DNA from: Panagrolaimus kolymaensis
Lineage: Eukaryota; Nematoda; Chromadorea; Rhabditida; Panagrolaimidae
Reading direction: 5' to 3'
Assembly: GCA_028622995.1 (NCBI GenBank)
Contig: JAJQJQ010000022.1
Coordinates: 3,038,001 to 3,102,000, forward strand
DNA: 64,000 nt
Made by a program: the position numbers and the translations under genes. Below, one piece after another: positions 38,675 through 48,994 of the stretch; position 1 is the stretch's first letter; each line of letters starts with the position of its first letter. A model generated the notes under the pieces. The model saw only the letters and a list, made by a program, of their open reading frames with translations. It made no database searches and was not told where the DNA came from.

Positions 38675-38845
38675 GATGATGAGCTGAGCGCATCTTCATC
38701 AGAATCAAAAAGAATTCTATTTACTCTTGGTGAATGTGCCATATCTCCAACAAGTACAACCCCTAAAGCACCGACAATGCCCAAAACACAGGCACTTGCA
38801 AAAACTTTGAAGATTCGTAAAACTCCTGTGAACTCTGAAAAATAA
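38675..38845 (+). other. In-frame coding-like extension after glutaminase TAG
   Basis: Fifty-six sense codons in the glutaminase frame follow TAG and end in TAA at 38843-38845. The translation starts DDELSASSSESKR and continues with LFTLGECAISPTSTTPKAP, continuing the Ser/acidic composition upstream. Codon use is like the neighbouring exon. Possible explanations are translational readthrough, a GAG-to-TAG change or base error, or removal of the TAG by a 39-nt intron (GT at 38636 to AG at 38674, phase-preserving). Confidence 0.6.
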
Positions 38846-39557
38846 AATATGGAATTTGCAAAAAAGTATTTTCACTTATTTCTGATTAATTAATAATATA
38901 TTTTTATACGTAGTTTTGAAAAATACAACAATAAATTTTAAAGCCCTTTACAAACTATCGCAAAAGTTATTTTGTTTTCATGATACCTTTGTCATTTACA
39001 CATCTTGACAAAAAAGTTTATTATCTAATAACATAGTTATTATTCCAGTTTTTTTAAAAACAAAAATGTAAACAATCAAAAACTCCAATTGTTGGATACA
39101 AAGATACGCTACAGCGAGCTAAAAGCTACAATGAAAAGTAGTTTGTGATGTTTTTAAAGACATCTCATTCAATTTTAATTTTGTTTAAAAAAATCTATTT
39201 TTCCATAGAGCACTTGCATCCCAAATCATTATTTACCAAAACAACCAAATATTAATAAGTCATCTTTCAGCTTTGAAGAGGTACATGCAATACGTACGTA
39301 TCTCACAGCATTGCTGGATGGCAAAGTTCTTCAATTGTTTTTCTAAAAAACTTATTACTATAATGAGGACAAACCATAAGGCATGATCAAAGGATGACAA
39401 ACAAAACAAAGGCAATTATGGAGGAAAAAAGGTTATATTCGCGCGCATTTTTGCAATCGACCTCTTCTAAAAACAAAAACAATTTTTTTCTGACTCATTC
39501 TATCTAAGAACTTTTCTTTATTAATATTTTTTTTATCTTTTATTTTAGCTTTAAATC
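38846..39557. other. Intergenic region
   Basis: About 0.7 kb, AT-rich, upstream of the first of two small basic-protein genes. AATAAA at 38929-38934 could be the glutaminase poly(A) signal. Nothing else is recognised. Confidence 0.4.
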
Positions 39558-40554
39558 ATGAAGTCAATATTTAATATTTTCAAAAGCAAAGATTCAAAAG
39601 ATGATAAAAATAAATCTGGGAAAGCTGCATCCATGGATAATGTGAATTTTTTTCTCAAATTGCTTTTGTTAATTTCTTGCATTTTAGCGTCGAGTAAGGT
39701 TTGATAAAAAGACTTCTTCATCCAGTTCCCATAAAAAGAAACAACAACAACCAACTTTTCGGGATGATACTTTACTTGGTAAAACAGCTGGTTATGATAC
39801 CTCTTTCATACCGACTTTTCGAAAGAAACTTCAATCATGCCCAGGTGAATGGATACCAACTCCATCAACCCCTGAAAGTTCTCCTTTATCAGCTCGATTT
39901 TCACCACCATCGGCAGCATTATTTAAAACAAAAACTAATAATGAAAAATTTTCATTGCCCCGAAGAACTTCGATGGAATCAGAAACTGAATCAAAATATC
40001 GATTGAAATATCATAATTATAAAAATTATTGTTTCGACCTTATGGAACAAATAGATATGCTCAAAGAGCGTCTTGCTGCATCAGAAATTCAATCCCGAGA
40101 AAATTTTAACCCTAATGAATCAGAAGAAATTAAAGCACTTCGAGCAGAAAATGCTGAACTTCGTGAAAGATTTTATGCTCTTACTGTTAATATTGCTTCA
40201 ACTCTTAATGGTCCACGAAATTCTCACCACCATTATCCCACGCCCGCTCATAACTTTATCCCTCAATATGGCCATCATGGACAACATTACCAAATTTCTC
40301 CATCACTTCGTTATTATCCTCATCGAAATCCTTCATTCACAAATCAACCATTAACTCCACCAAATGAATTTGCTTTCCCTCGAACAACTTCAACTGTAAC
40401 AGGTTATGATCAATCTGAAACGGATGGAACAAATACCAGTGTAAGCTTTAGAAAGAATAGTTTTGGAAATTCTATTCCTTCTGTTATGGTAATCCCGAAA
40501 CCTCAACCTCAAACAAGTACTCCCGTGAAATCAGATGAGGATAAGTTAATCTAA
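39558..40554 (+). CDS. Uncharacterised basic/coiled-coil protein (paralogue A)
   Basis: Two exons (39558-39641, 39688-40554) encode 316 residues. The short first exon gives MKSIFNIFKSKDSKDDKNK, rich in Lys, and ends in phase 0. The second begins with a basic patch (RRVRFDKK), a Ser/Lys run and a Pro/Ser region. A short coiled coil follows at about residues 130-190 (LMEQIDMLKERLAASE, IKALRAENAELRERF). The C-terminal third is His/Pro/Tyr-rich and disordered. I do not recognise a named family. The next gene (40925) starts with a very similar N terminus and an intron at the same place and phase, suggesting tandem duplication. A scaffold or cytoskeleton-associated role is possible from the coiled coil but not shown. 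Confidence 0.8.
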
Positions 40555-40924
40555 ATAAAACAATCTTGATTCTCTTTACGTTCTTACTGTTTTTTATGTA
40601 TATATTTGTACAAATATCTTATTTACTGATTGATTTTTTATTTATAGTCAATAAATTTAAAAAAAATTAACTTTGAATGTTATCATACATAATCATAAAA
40701 CTGCAATTTTTAATTAAGCTAAAATGTGAAAATGTATTATTTTTTACGTATAATTTATTTTGTGTGCGCCATTCATTGCCTTTTGAGAGAAATGAGCGCC
40801 AATATCACGTTTTTGGCGTAACAGCAGCGGATTGGCACGCTTTTCATTTTATTTTTCACAATTCTTCTTCCTTCTTTTTTTTCTTCTTCAAAGTTTTTTT
40901 TACAAGTTTTGCAAATTTGAAAGA
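40555..40924. other. Intergenic region between tandem genes A and B
   Basis: 370 AT-rich bases. An AATAAA at 40650-40655 could end gene A. No coding signal. Confidence 0.4.
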
Positions 40925-41284
40925 ATGAAATCTTTCCTAAAGTTGAATATTTTCCGAAGTAAGAAACATCAAAAAGATGATAAAGATAATCTTGATACGG
41001 TATGTTTTTTTTGAATTTTTTAAATTAATTAATTATATTTTTGTTTTTAGGATAATATAAAACGTCAAAAACAAACACCAAAACGTCGTCGATCAATTAC
41101 AGATTTATCAAATCCTGCTTCAGCTTATCATGTTCCAACTCAACCTCGATCTCGTCGTCCAACTCAATCCTGTTTTGAACAAATTCAATCACACGAACCT
41201 CCATCTTCTTCCGGCGATGATCAATGTACACTCTTAAATGATCGTGCCTCGGCATATAATTTGATATTGGCTTTTAACCAATAA
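40925..41284 (+). CDS. Uncharacterised small basic protein (paralogue B)
   Basis: Two exons (40925-40999, 41051-41284) encode 102 residues ending in TAA. The N terminus MKSFLKLNIFRSKKHQKDDKDN is like that of the upstream gene, and the intron falls in the same phase (0) after a similar Asp/Asn-rich end of exon 1. The rest is a basic cluster (KRQKQTPKRRRSITDLS) and a Ser/Pro/Gln-rich tail; the coiled coil and His-rich region of paralogue A are absent. KRRRSITD resembles a basophilic-kinase target site, but this is only a pattern. No signal peptide. Function unknown. Confidence 0.72.
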
Positions 41285-42683
41285 AAAATGAGGCATGCTT
41301 TAAATTCTTAGTTATTTATTGTCCGTCAGATATACTCAAAAGTTTCATTTTCTTTATTTTTAAAGTATCAAAAGAAAAGTATTCTTGATCGCAATAATAT
41401 CTATAAAAAGCTTTTAATAAATAGTTTTTTTTGTGATTTTTTGTTGCGTTTCATTGGTAGCCTAATCATCGACGCCATTCTCCTCATTTTCTTCCATTCA
41501 TTGAGTAAAAAAGACCATTGCTTTTTTTGATGAGTATACCAAAAAAAGCCTTTTGTTTATTTTTTTTGTTCCTTTTTTTCGATATTGATATTATTATAAA
41601 AAATAACGGTCTATCATTTGAATGGTAATTACATACTTCTTTCTTAGTCTTTCTTTCTCAAAAGCAATTTTCAATACAATAAATACGAGGCACTTTTTAA
41701 TTTTATCCCGCCTAAAAAAATTACATATCAAAGTCGAGGTAACATGTTTGAAACCGATCGGTAGTCATTTCCAAAATAAGAAGAAGAAAAGAAAGAAAAT
41801 AACTGCCGAATGACTTCTTTGAGTGACAGCCGCTTGCCTACTTACTTCTGTTTTTCCTTTTTCTTTTCAACGATCGAATAAATTTTTTGAATTGCGCACA
41901 CGCTTTTTTCTCCTTCTTCGTTTTCATCCATCCGCAGCAGTAGCATTAATAGCATCCAAAAAAAGGAGCTGTCCATTTCGATGCCCGCGCAATTCACATT
42001 GGGCACGCAAAAAAAAAAAGAAGACTTGCTTTCATTCTTTTCTTTTTTTTTTGCCACGAAAGAGTAATACCAAAAAAATGAAAGTCCATCTGTTGTCCAC
42101 CAACATTTTATAGTGGTCAGTTAGTGCCCTTTTTTAGCCGAACACATTCGATTGCACAAACAAACATACACACACACCCAAAATCATTGAAGAAAGAAAG
42201 GCACACTTGCTTTTGCTTGCTCATTTTTTTTGCTTCTATTTTTTTGATCACAAAATGATTTTTGTTTGTTTTCTTTTTTGTTAGCTTCATTCGTGATCAT
42301 TGCTTACCGTATAATGATGTAAAATATTTGAAATTGAAATTTTAGATTTCCCTAAAAAAATCACCATTTTAGGTCAGAGAAAATGCCCGTTTTTCCTCCT
42401 TTCTCTATCCTTTTTTTTGTTTACCGTTTTCTTTGTTTACTTTTTGATTTTATATTCAAAAAAAGATTTATATATGTACCTTTGAAAAATTCATGTTTGA
42501 AATGCCAAAAAACGAGGTCGCTTGATTTGATTTTTTTTTGTTTGAATGGCACGACGAATGAAGATACGGACGGCAAAGATAGATGGTGTGATTGATTGGC
42601 ACTATCGTGACACCCAATCTTTTGTCACATCACTTTTTTTGAACAATATTTTGCCATCAAATATTTTATTTATGCCGTTCAAC
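41285..42683. other. Non-coding region left of the LTR element
   Basis: About 1.4 kb of AT-rich DNA rich in poly-T and poly-A runs. Open frames present here (for example plus-strand 41823-42113) are Phe/Lys low-complexity and not credible. The sequence resumes after the LTR element at 44410, so together they form the pre-insertion intergenic region upstream of the Dishevelled-like gene. Confidence 0.4.
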
Positions 42684-42688
42684 GACGC

Positions 42689-42904
42689 TGTTGTGCACTA
42701 ACAGTCACTTCTCTAAGTGTCTGGACAACAATCCTAACTAGCCATCACTTCCTATTGTGATCCTAGCTTATTCTATTGTATGTTCTCTAATACGCTCTTG
42801 ACTTCCTGTAGTAACCTTGTTTGTACTGTAATGACCATGTGGCTTCGTGCCTAATAAACTACTCTTCACAATTTGTCTGTACCTTCCTATTTCCGTGCAG
42901 CACA
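42689..42904 (+). repeat. Left LTR (216 bp)
   Basis: Direct copy of 44189-44404. It contains AATAAA at 42853-42858, placed 46 bases before the LTR end, as expected for the polyadenylation signal of the R region. Confidence 0.93.
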
Positions 42905-44188
42905 AATTTAGTGGTGCCGATCGTGATTCGACTCAACTGCCTCCGAAATCAACTCAACTGCCTCCGAAGAATCAAATCAAGCTCCGAAGACTCTCATCTC
43001 AAAATCTCCGATGATCCACACTCGTGATCTCAATCAAAGAAGAAAGCTGCAGATTCCGTCTATGGATATCTTGTTCTCTTGGCTCGTCTTCTGTTCTCTT
43101 GGCTCGTCAAGTTCTTCTTATGCTTATCAACGTGATCCACACTGGAGAAGTAATCAAAATGAGTTCGCTTTAGCTCCTGAAAAGCTCAATCTCTTGGTTG
43201 GGGAGGATGATGTGCTGATATCAGGTTTTCTCTTTTGCTTTCTTGATACTACATGCATATTTTCTAGCATTGTGTTCTCATCAAACAACTCCAATGTCAC
43301 CTCAATCAAACGTCGCAAACTCAAGCTACTCATGGAAATTTTGTTATTTTTGTACTCTAAAAAGAAAACGAAAGGCTTCGGCCGACTCAACTACCGCTGA
43401 TGGATGAAAGAAGTTGAAGTCGTCGTCTTCTGGCTATGATCTAATCGTCTAAGATGTCAACCAAAGATCCTTCAATTTCAACATGTTTATATCAAGCGTC
43501 TAATGCTCTAACATGTTTATGTCAAGCACCTTTAGCTTTTCATATCAACCATCAAGCTCCTGAATGCTCGTTTCAAGTGTAGTTTCTCGTGCAAATCAAC
43601 AACAATTGTTCTTCCTTGCGATGTTCAACATCTTCAAAACATGTTCAAACTTCGTTGTTCTTCTTCATCAATGTGTTGCAATGTTCAATCTCAAATGTTC
43701 ATTTCAACTTTCAAATCTTCGTATCATGTTTCAACTACGTCGTCTTCGTCTAATGCTGCTCAGTATGGTCTTATGATAACTACATGGAAGAAAAGCATCC
43801 GTTTTTTGTCTGTTTTTCCGCGTAAAAACAACCATCATCTGCTTCTGGTGATGTTCTAACTTACTTCGTGATCATGCTCGTGCTATCGTCTCCATCAACG
43901 TGATGTTCCAACCGAAGAACTGCTCTTCTCTGGGAGGAAAGGTGATGGTACAGCATATGTTTTCATGCTCTACTAATGTTCATGCTCTTACTAATGTTCA
44001 TGCTCATGGTTCGTCCTCATGGTCTGGTCTTACTCTACTGGTAAACTCTCAATTGCTCATCAACTTCATGGTACAACTCTTGTTCACTTCTTATGGCTTC
44101 TCTTGGTGTCAACTATCCTTGCCTATTCTATTTTAGCTTGTATTGTTGTCCCCTTTTCTATTGTAATGGCCTTGTAAGTGTGGGGGAA

Positions 44189-44404
44189 TGTTGTGCACTA
44201 ACAGTCACTTCTCTAAGTGTCTGGACAACAATCCTAACTAGCCATCACTTCCTATTGTGATCCTAGCTTATTCTATTGTATGTTCTCTAATACGCTCTTG
44301 ACTTCCTGTAGTAACCTTGTTTGTACTGTAATGACCATGTGGCTTCGTGCCTAATAAACTACTCTTCACAATTTGTCTGTACCTTCCTATTTCCGTGCAG
44401 CACA
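44189..44404 (+). repeat. Right LTR (216 bp)
   Basis: No difference from the left LTR was seen on base-by-base reading. It is preceded by the polypurine tract and followed by the GACGC target duplication. Confidence 0.93.
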
Positions 44405-44409
44405 GACGC

Positions 44410-44811
44410 CTTTTTGTCATGTTTATGTAATCTTTTTTTAATACAGTAGTCTTTCATTTTTGTTACTTTTATTTTTTTTACCATAAAATTCCAACTATTT
44501 TATTTCTTCATTTACATCAAATTTTTTCTCTATCAACCTTGATTATGCCTTGACCACCTCATTTTTTTAGCCATTGTTTTGTCTGACCGCGCAAAATGAA
44601 TGACACAAAATTGCCAAAGAAAAAATTGCGCATGCAGCAAACAAACCATATTTTTTTATTATTTCTTTCTTCGTGATTTTGCTGCGTTTTTTCTCTCGAA
44701 AGTGTGCCAAATTGATTTATCGCTTTTCATCGTGTTTATTTTTTCAAAACATAATTTATTAAGCATTATCTTTAAAAATAACTTTCAACGTTTTTCAGAG
44801 AATCAAAAAAC
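44410..44811. promoter_or_regulatory. Immediate upstream region of the Dishevelled-like gene
   Basis: 402 bases from the LTR element to the dsh ATG. A TTTTTCAG acceptor at 44791-44798 lies 13 bases before the ATG, suggesting spliced-leader addition. The LTR element thus sits about 0.4 kb upstream of the coding start, in the same orientation. Confidence 0.45.
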
Positions 44812-46605
44812 ATGTCAAATGATGCATCCATATCATCAGCAAACTTTGATAGTGATACCGGTGTTGGAGAAGAAACTGAACCAGAAATTGAATCACAAGA
44901 AATCACATCGCCTGTTGAAGAACCACCAAAAACTAAAGTAAGTCGTTTATGTGTTTGCAAAATGAAGCATTCACTTTGATTGCCTAATTATGTTACGCTT
45001 CATTATATCTCTTTATAGCCATTCTTCCACTCTTATTTTTTAGGTATATTATTTTATCGACAAAGAACCTGAACCATTTGTGACAATTATCAATATTCCT
45101 GTTTCTCAACTCACATTATATCATCTAAAAGTTAAACTTCCGAAGACAAATTTTAAATATTATAATCATCAAAAAGTAGAAGGAAAAACTGAAAGAATTG
45201 AAGTTAGAGAAGATGATGAAAATCTCGTGCCACTTGAAAATGGGAATGTATTTGTTACATGCTTAACTGATGAACAAGCTACGCCGGTTGCTCCTGTTGC
45301 TTCTCTTGTGCCATTCAGACAACAACGAGTTAAACCAAGTCATTATGTAAGAATTTATTTTCTCTTATCATTTTCATAAACATTTTTGGTTTTAGGTTCC
45401 ACCTCCACCTCCACATCATCGAAATTCAAGATCGAAACCTGTAAATTCAAGATTAAGCCGTCAACGAGCTGGATCATTCAACAGACTTAATCGCAATTAT
45501 TCTGAAGAAACAAACTTTTACGAATCTCGGGCGGCATATTCTGACGAAGAATCTTCTGTTATCACTGATTTTACTTCTGTTTCTCAACAACATAAACGTC
45601 GAATTACTCGACATACTCGGGCTCATCGCAATCGTCGAATGTCACCTTCATTTCTATCAACAACATTTTCTGATGCTTCAATGGCTGTTGATGTTTTACG
45701 TGTTCGATTTGATCTCACTCAAGGACATCTTGGATTAACCGTTGTAACATCTGAAACGCGAACTGGTCATATGATTCTTGTTGATGATGTTAGGCCTGGT
45801 TCATTATCTGCACGTGATGGAAGAATTAAGAAAAATATGCTTATTCTTGTAGTTAATGACCAACCTTTGGATGGATTGAGTATTGATGACGCAGTTGGAT
45901 ATCTTTCTCGCGCAAGCAGAAGGGAAAATCGATTTATTGAATTAACGTTTGCTCAAACTGAACAAGAAAGATTTAATCCAAGTCATGAAATTACTATGCC
46001 AATTGATACACAAACATGGGTTATGCAAACAATGAATCAAAATCGAGTGCCTCTATTACCATCGATTTATGAAGGTTTGTTTTTTTATATGCTAAATTAA
46101 GTTAAATTTATTCTAATTCAATATTGTTTGTAAAAAAAGTAACATTTTCTCTATTCTTCCTAATTTTTCTAACATATAATTTATTGAAACTGTCACTGTT
46201 TTTTCATAATAATCTTACTTTTCTAAAACAATTAATTGAATTCATACTATTTTTTCAGAGCGTCGTTCACCAAATCCTTCAAAACTGGTTTACAATCCTC
46301 ACTTTTTGAATGCTGGTGGTTTTCCTTCTTCAGGCGTTGGTTCATCCGTGTGTTCAACAGAAGCAATGCAGCCAAACATATGGAAAATTCCAGGACCTGG
46401 AGTAAGACGTAAGTTTGTCAATTAGTTTTTTCAGTTGTAAATAAAATTATTTTTTTTAGAAAATCTTATGAATCCGCCTTTATTGCCGATAAATCAAAGA
46501 CCTGCAATGGATGATACGATGCCAGCACCACCACAGAAAAACTTTGCTTACAAATTGAAAAGATTCTTTTGTGTTCAAACAAAGCAACTATCACGACCAT
46601 CTTGA
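44812..46605 (+). CDS. dsh: Dishevelled-like protein with DIX and PDZ but no DEP domain
   Basis: Five exons (44812-44937, 45044-45346, 45396-46074, 46259-46408, 46460-46605) give 467 residues ending in TGA. A DIX domain covers about residues 41-125 (TKVYYFIDKEPEPF... LVPLENGNVFVTCL, compare TKIIYHIDEEETPY of Dvl). A basic Arg-rich linker (about 195-225) follows, then a PDZ domain at about 244-325 (GHLGLTVV, GHMILVDDVRPGSLSARDGRI, NDQPLDGLSIDDAVGYL). The post-PDZ PIDTQTWVMQT matches PIDPAAWVSHT of Dvl. The usual DEP domain is absent: only about 90 Pro-rich residues and a basic KLKRFFCVQTKQL end follow. Dishevelled relays Wnt signals from Frizzled; DEP is needed for membrane recruitment and polarity signalling. 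AATAAA lies at 46702-46707. Confidence 0.88.
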
Positions 46606-46815
46606 TTATTTTGGATAATAGTATTTTCTCTAGCCTTTTAATTTGCATATATTCTTTTCTATTGTATTGTCATTTGTATTATTATGAGTTCATTTTGTAA
46701 CAATAAATCGTATTTGATAACATCTCGTCTTTCTCTGTTTTTATTTTTACATTTTATTGTTTAATATTTTTATAAGAGAAAATTTTTCATTTGCTAGCTC
46801 AATTATAAAATATAC
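46606..46815. other. 3' flank of dsh
   Basis: Short AT-rich stretch carrying the probable poly(A) signal at 46702-46707 and ending at the TA target site of the inverted-repeat element. Confidence 0.4.
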
Positions 46816-46817
46816 TA

Positions 46818-46966
46818 CAATCCGTCAGCAAAATATTCGAACATTCGTTCGTTCGAAGCATGCAAGTATCATGCAGCCATGGAAGCGCGTTTTTGAAAAT
46901 CAAAGGAACTTTGAACAAAAAATTTTTGATTTCGATTTTTTTTTCTTTTAAAATCTTTATTGTTTT
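46818..46966 (+). repeat. Left terminal inverted repeat (149 bp)
   Basis: Starts CAATCCGTCAGC after TA and includes a direct CGTTCGTTCGAA stretch. It pairs with 47653-47801, so a transcript across the element would fold into a long hairpin. Confidence 0.9.
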
Positions 46967-47652
46967 AAGATTGAGATAAACTTTTTTTATAATTGAACAA
47001 TCTGAGAATTTTCCTTGTTATATGTTTAGTCATCTGATAGTTCGACTATAGCTCTCGAGTTTAAGCATCATGGCAAAAATGCAAAAGTACATATCCCATT
47101 TTTGTTAAACAAAGCGATTACGGAGTTGACTTCCCCGATTTTTCAATTTTTGTTCGAACTAAACTTTCGGAAACAACACCAATATCTTTAAATGCTATCA
47201 ATAAGTTGGAACTATGAAAACGAGAAGATTTTCAAATTTTACCGAACTGTTGAAATTTAAACAACAATGATTTTGAAGTTATTATTCGTGTTTTTGTTTA
47301 AATTTTGTGGCTGCTCTACTCCAATTAAAATTAAAGAAAACAATTGATATTGTGGCAAAACAATAAAATACTGGATAATGACAGTGAAGCCCCTCGCCTA
47401 TTTTAGTTAAAATTAGAGGGTATTTTTAATAATGACTTTTCTTGAGCTATTGTAATTGTTTCCAAATGCTATTTATAGTGCAATAGGGATGAACCTCCCA
47501 GCTTTATGATTACAATAAGATAAACCAACAAACATACTAAAAAAATCTTAAATATACCGAGTTCCCTATGCTTAATATATATTTTAAACCATTTTCTATC
47601 GCTATCTTAATGACTTTGTATAACTTAGTTAAGCGATTAATAAAATTTGTTA

Positions 47653-47801
47653 AAAACAATAAAGATTTTAAAAGAAAAAAAAATCGAAATCAAAAATTTT
47701 TTGTTCAAAGTTCCTTTGATTTTCAAAAACGCGCTTCCATGGCTGCATGATACTTGCATGCTTCGAACGAACGAATGTTCGAATATTTTGCTGACGGATT
47801 G
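47653..47801 (-). repeat. Right terminal inverted repeat (149 bp)
   Basis: Reverse complement of the left arm; ends GCTGACGGATTG followed by TA. Confidence 0.9.
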
Positions 47802-47803
47802 TA

Positions 47804-48386
47804 TATTTTTTTTCCAAGTTTGACAAGCTTTATATAGTTTAAATTTATAAGCTTACCTGATACCATGTAACAATATCACGCAATGGATGCTCGATCATAA
47901 CTGCTGTTGCTGTTTCTTTTCCTTTTACAATTTTTTCCCATAATAATAATAAGCGCTTTTTAACTTTTTGTAAACGTCGAAGCTTAAAAAATTGCTAAAG
48001 CATTAAATCAATTGTGCAAAACAAAACTTTGGCATTTTCTTCAAACTTTTTTAGGAACAAAATTTTTTCTTTCTTCTGCCGTTGGAGAAAGCTTTTTGTG
48101 CTCCGTTGACGTCGTTTTTCATTGTCATCGAACTGCTTTTATTTTCTTGTGTTTTTGTTTTTAACGTTTTTGACTTCTTTTAAAGCCTCTAGAGGCTCAT
48201 TTATACGTTCACTTGCTTGGCTGGTTGCTGCTTACAACATTCATGGTTCCACAACTTTTTTGGGAAGTGCCTAAAATGGATAAACGAATGCACAAATAAA
48301 GAAATGACAATGGTTTTTTTTGTGTTAGAAAATGTCTTTATTCAAAGTTTAATGTTTTAAATGTTATTTTAAAGATAAAGGTAAAA
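47804..48386. other. Intergenic region
   Basis: 583 AT-rich bases between the inverted-repeat element and the 3' end of the PLAT-domain gene. No gene is seen. Confidence 0.4.
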
Positions 48387-48994
48387 TTATTTTGTAACAT
48401 CAAAGAATTCTTCACGTAGGACTTTGAAAGGTTCACCATAAGCTTCAAGTTGAACATGAGTAGTTTCTTCACTTTCATCACTAAGCCATTTACCACATGG
48501 AAAACGATAGAGAAGATTATGAGTATGTTCGATGACATTGATTGAATGAAGTTTCCATGAAGTTCCATTAGATGATCTTGGATGAAGCCATACATCGACA
48601 GTTTTCATTTCACTAAGTTGATTTTGTTCTGTTAAAACAAAAAGATCCGACTAAAAAATGAATATATGTATGCTTGTTGAAAGAAAAGTTAGCCAAAATT
48701 ATTCACATGAAAAGAAAATGACAAACTTACATGAGCACGTTGAAATTTTCGTCGATGACTGATTGAACAATTGAGGCGGCATTTGGATGTTTTGTTATCA
48801 TCTTTATCTCCCAATTGAATAAATACAGATGCATCGGTACTTGAATTTTGTTCACTTCCTGTTCGAACCACAATTGAATAAGCACACAATTCATCAGAAG
48901 CCGAAATTTCTTCTGCTGTTTTTTCTCCACCACTTAGATTTTGAATGTCGATTAATGCAGATGATGATGTGGCGGCAGCAGCTTGGTTTTTCAT
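48387..48994 (-). CDS. Small PLAT/LH2-domain protein
   Basis: Two exons (48994-48731, 48650-48387) encode 175 residues. After a Ser/Ala-rich leader of about 35 residues the chain is one PLAT (LH2) beta-sandwich: CAYSIVVRTGSEQNSSTDASVFIQLGD at the start, and near the end VWLHPRSSNGTSWKLHSINV followed by YRFPCGKWLSDE. TDA..FI.L and FPC..WL are the typical PLAT signatures. PLAT domains bind membranes or partner proteins and are found in lipoxygenases and polycystins; here the domain stands alone with no signal peptide. The specific partner is unknown. The splice from the first exon restores SDLFVLTEQN in frame. A TCTTAG acceptor 14 bases upstream of the ATG may be a trans-splice site. Confidence 0.85.

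Larger units (their letters stand above)
42684..44409 (+). mobile_element. Short non-autonomous LTR retrotransposon with 5-bp target duplication
   Basis: Two direct repeats of 216 bases (42689-42904 and 44189-44404) appear identical by eye; each starts TGTTGTGC and ends GCAGCACA, so TG...CA ends are present. The 5-base target duplication GACGC flanks the element at 42684-42688 and 44405-44409. A candidate primer-binding site TGGTGCCGATCGTG starts at 42912, seven bases after the left LTR. A purine-rich tract AAGTGTGGGGGAA directly precedes the right LTR. The internal 1.28 kb has only short frames, the longest about 129 codons (43011-43400), with no gag, protease, reverse transcriptase or integrase motif. 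It is therefore a TRIM-like element that must be mobilised in trans. Identical LTRs imply recent insertion. Family (BEL/Pao, Gypsy or Copia) cannot be assigned. Confidence 0.92.
46816..47803. mobile_element. MITE-like Tc1/mariner-type element with 149-bp terminal inverted repeats
   Basis: The left arm 46818-46966 is the reverse complement of the right arm 47653-47801 with no mismatch noticed. Arms begin CAATCCGTCAGC at each end, and a TA dinucleotide flanks both sides (46816-46817 and 47802-47803), the target duplication of Tc1/mariner-superfamily transposons. The internal ~690 bases have no open frame with transposase features (no DDE/D catalytic pattern), so the 984-base element is non-autonomous. 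Arm identity implies recent insertion or gene conversion. Its location between the dsh 3' end and the PLAT-domain gene disrupts no coding sequence. Confidence 0.9.

Noticed and set aside
42684..44409. CRISPR-like or phage-type repeat interpretation of the two 216-bp copies
   Set aside because: Two long copies with TG/CA ends, target duplication, PBS and PPT fit an LTR element, and the genome is eukaryotic.
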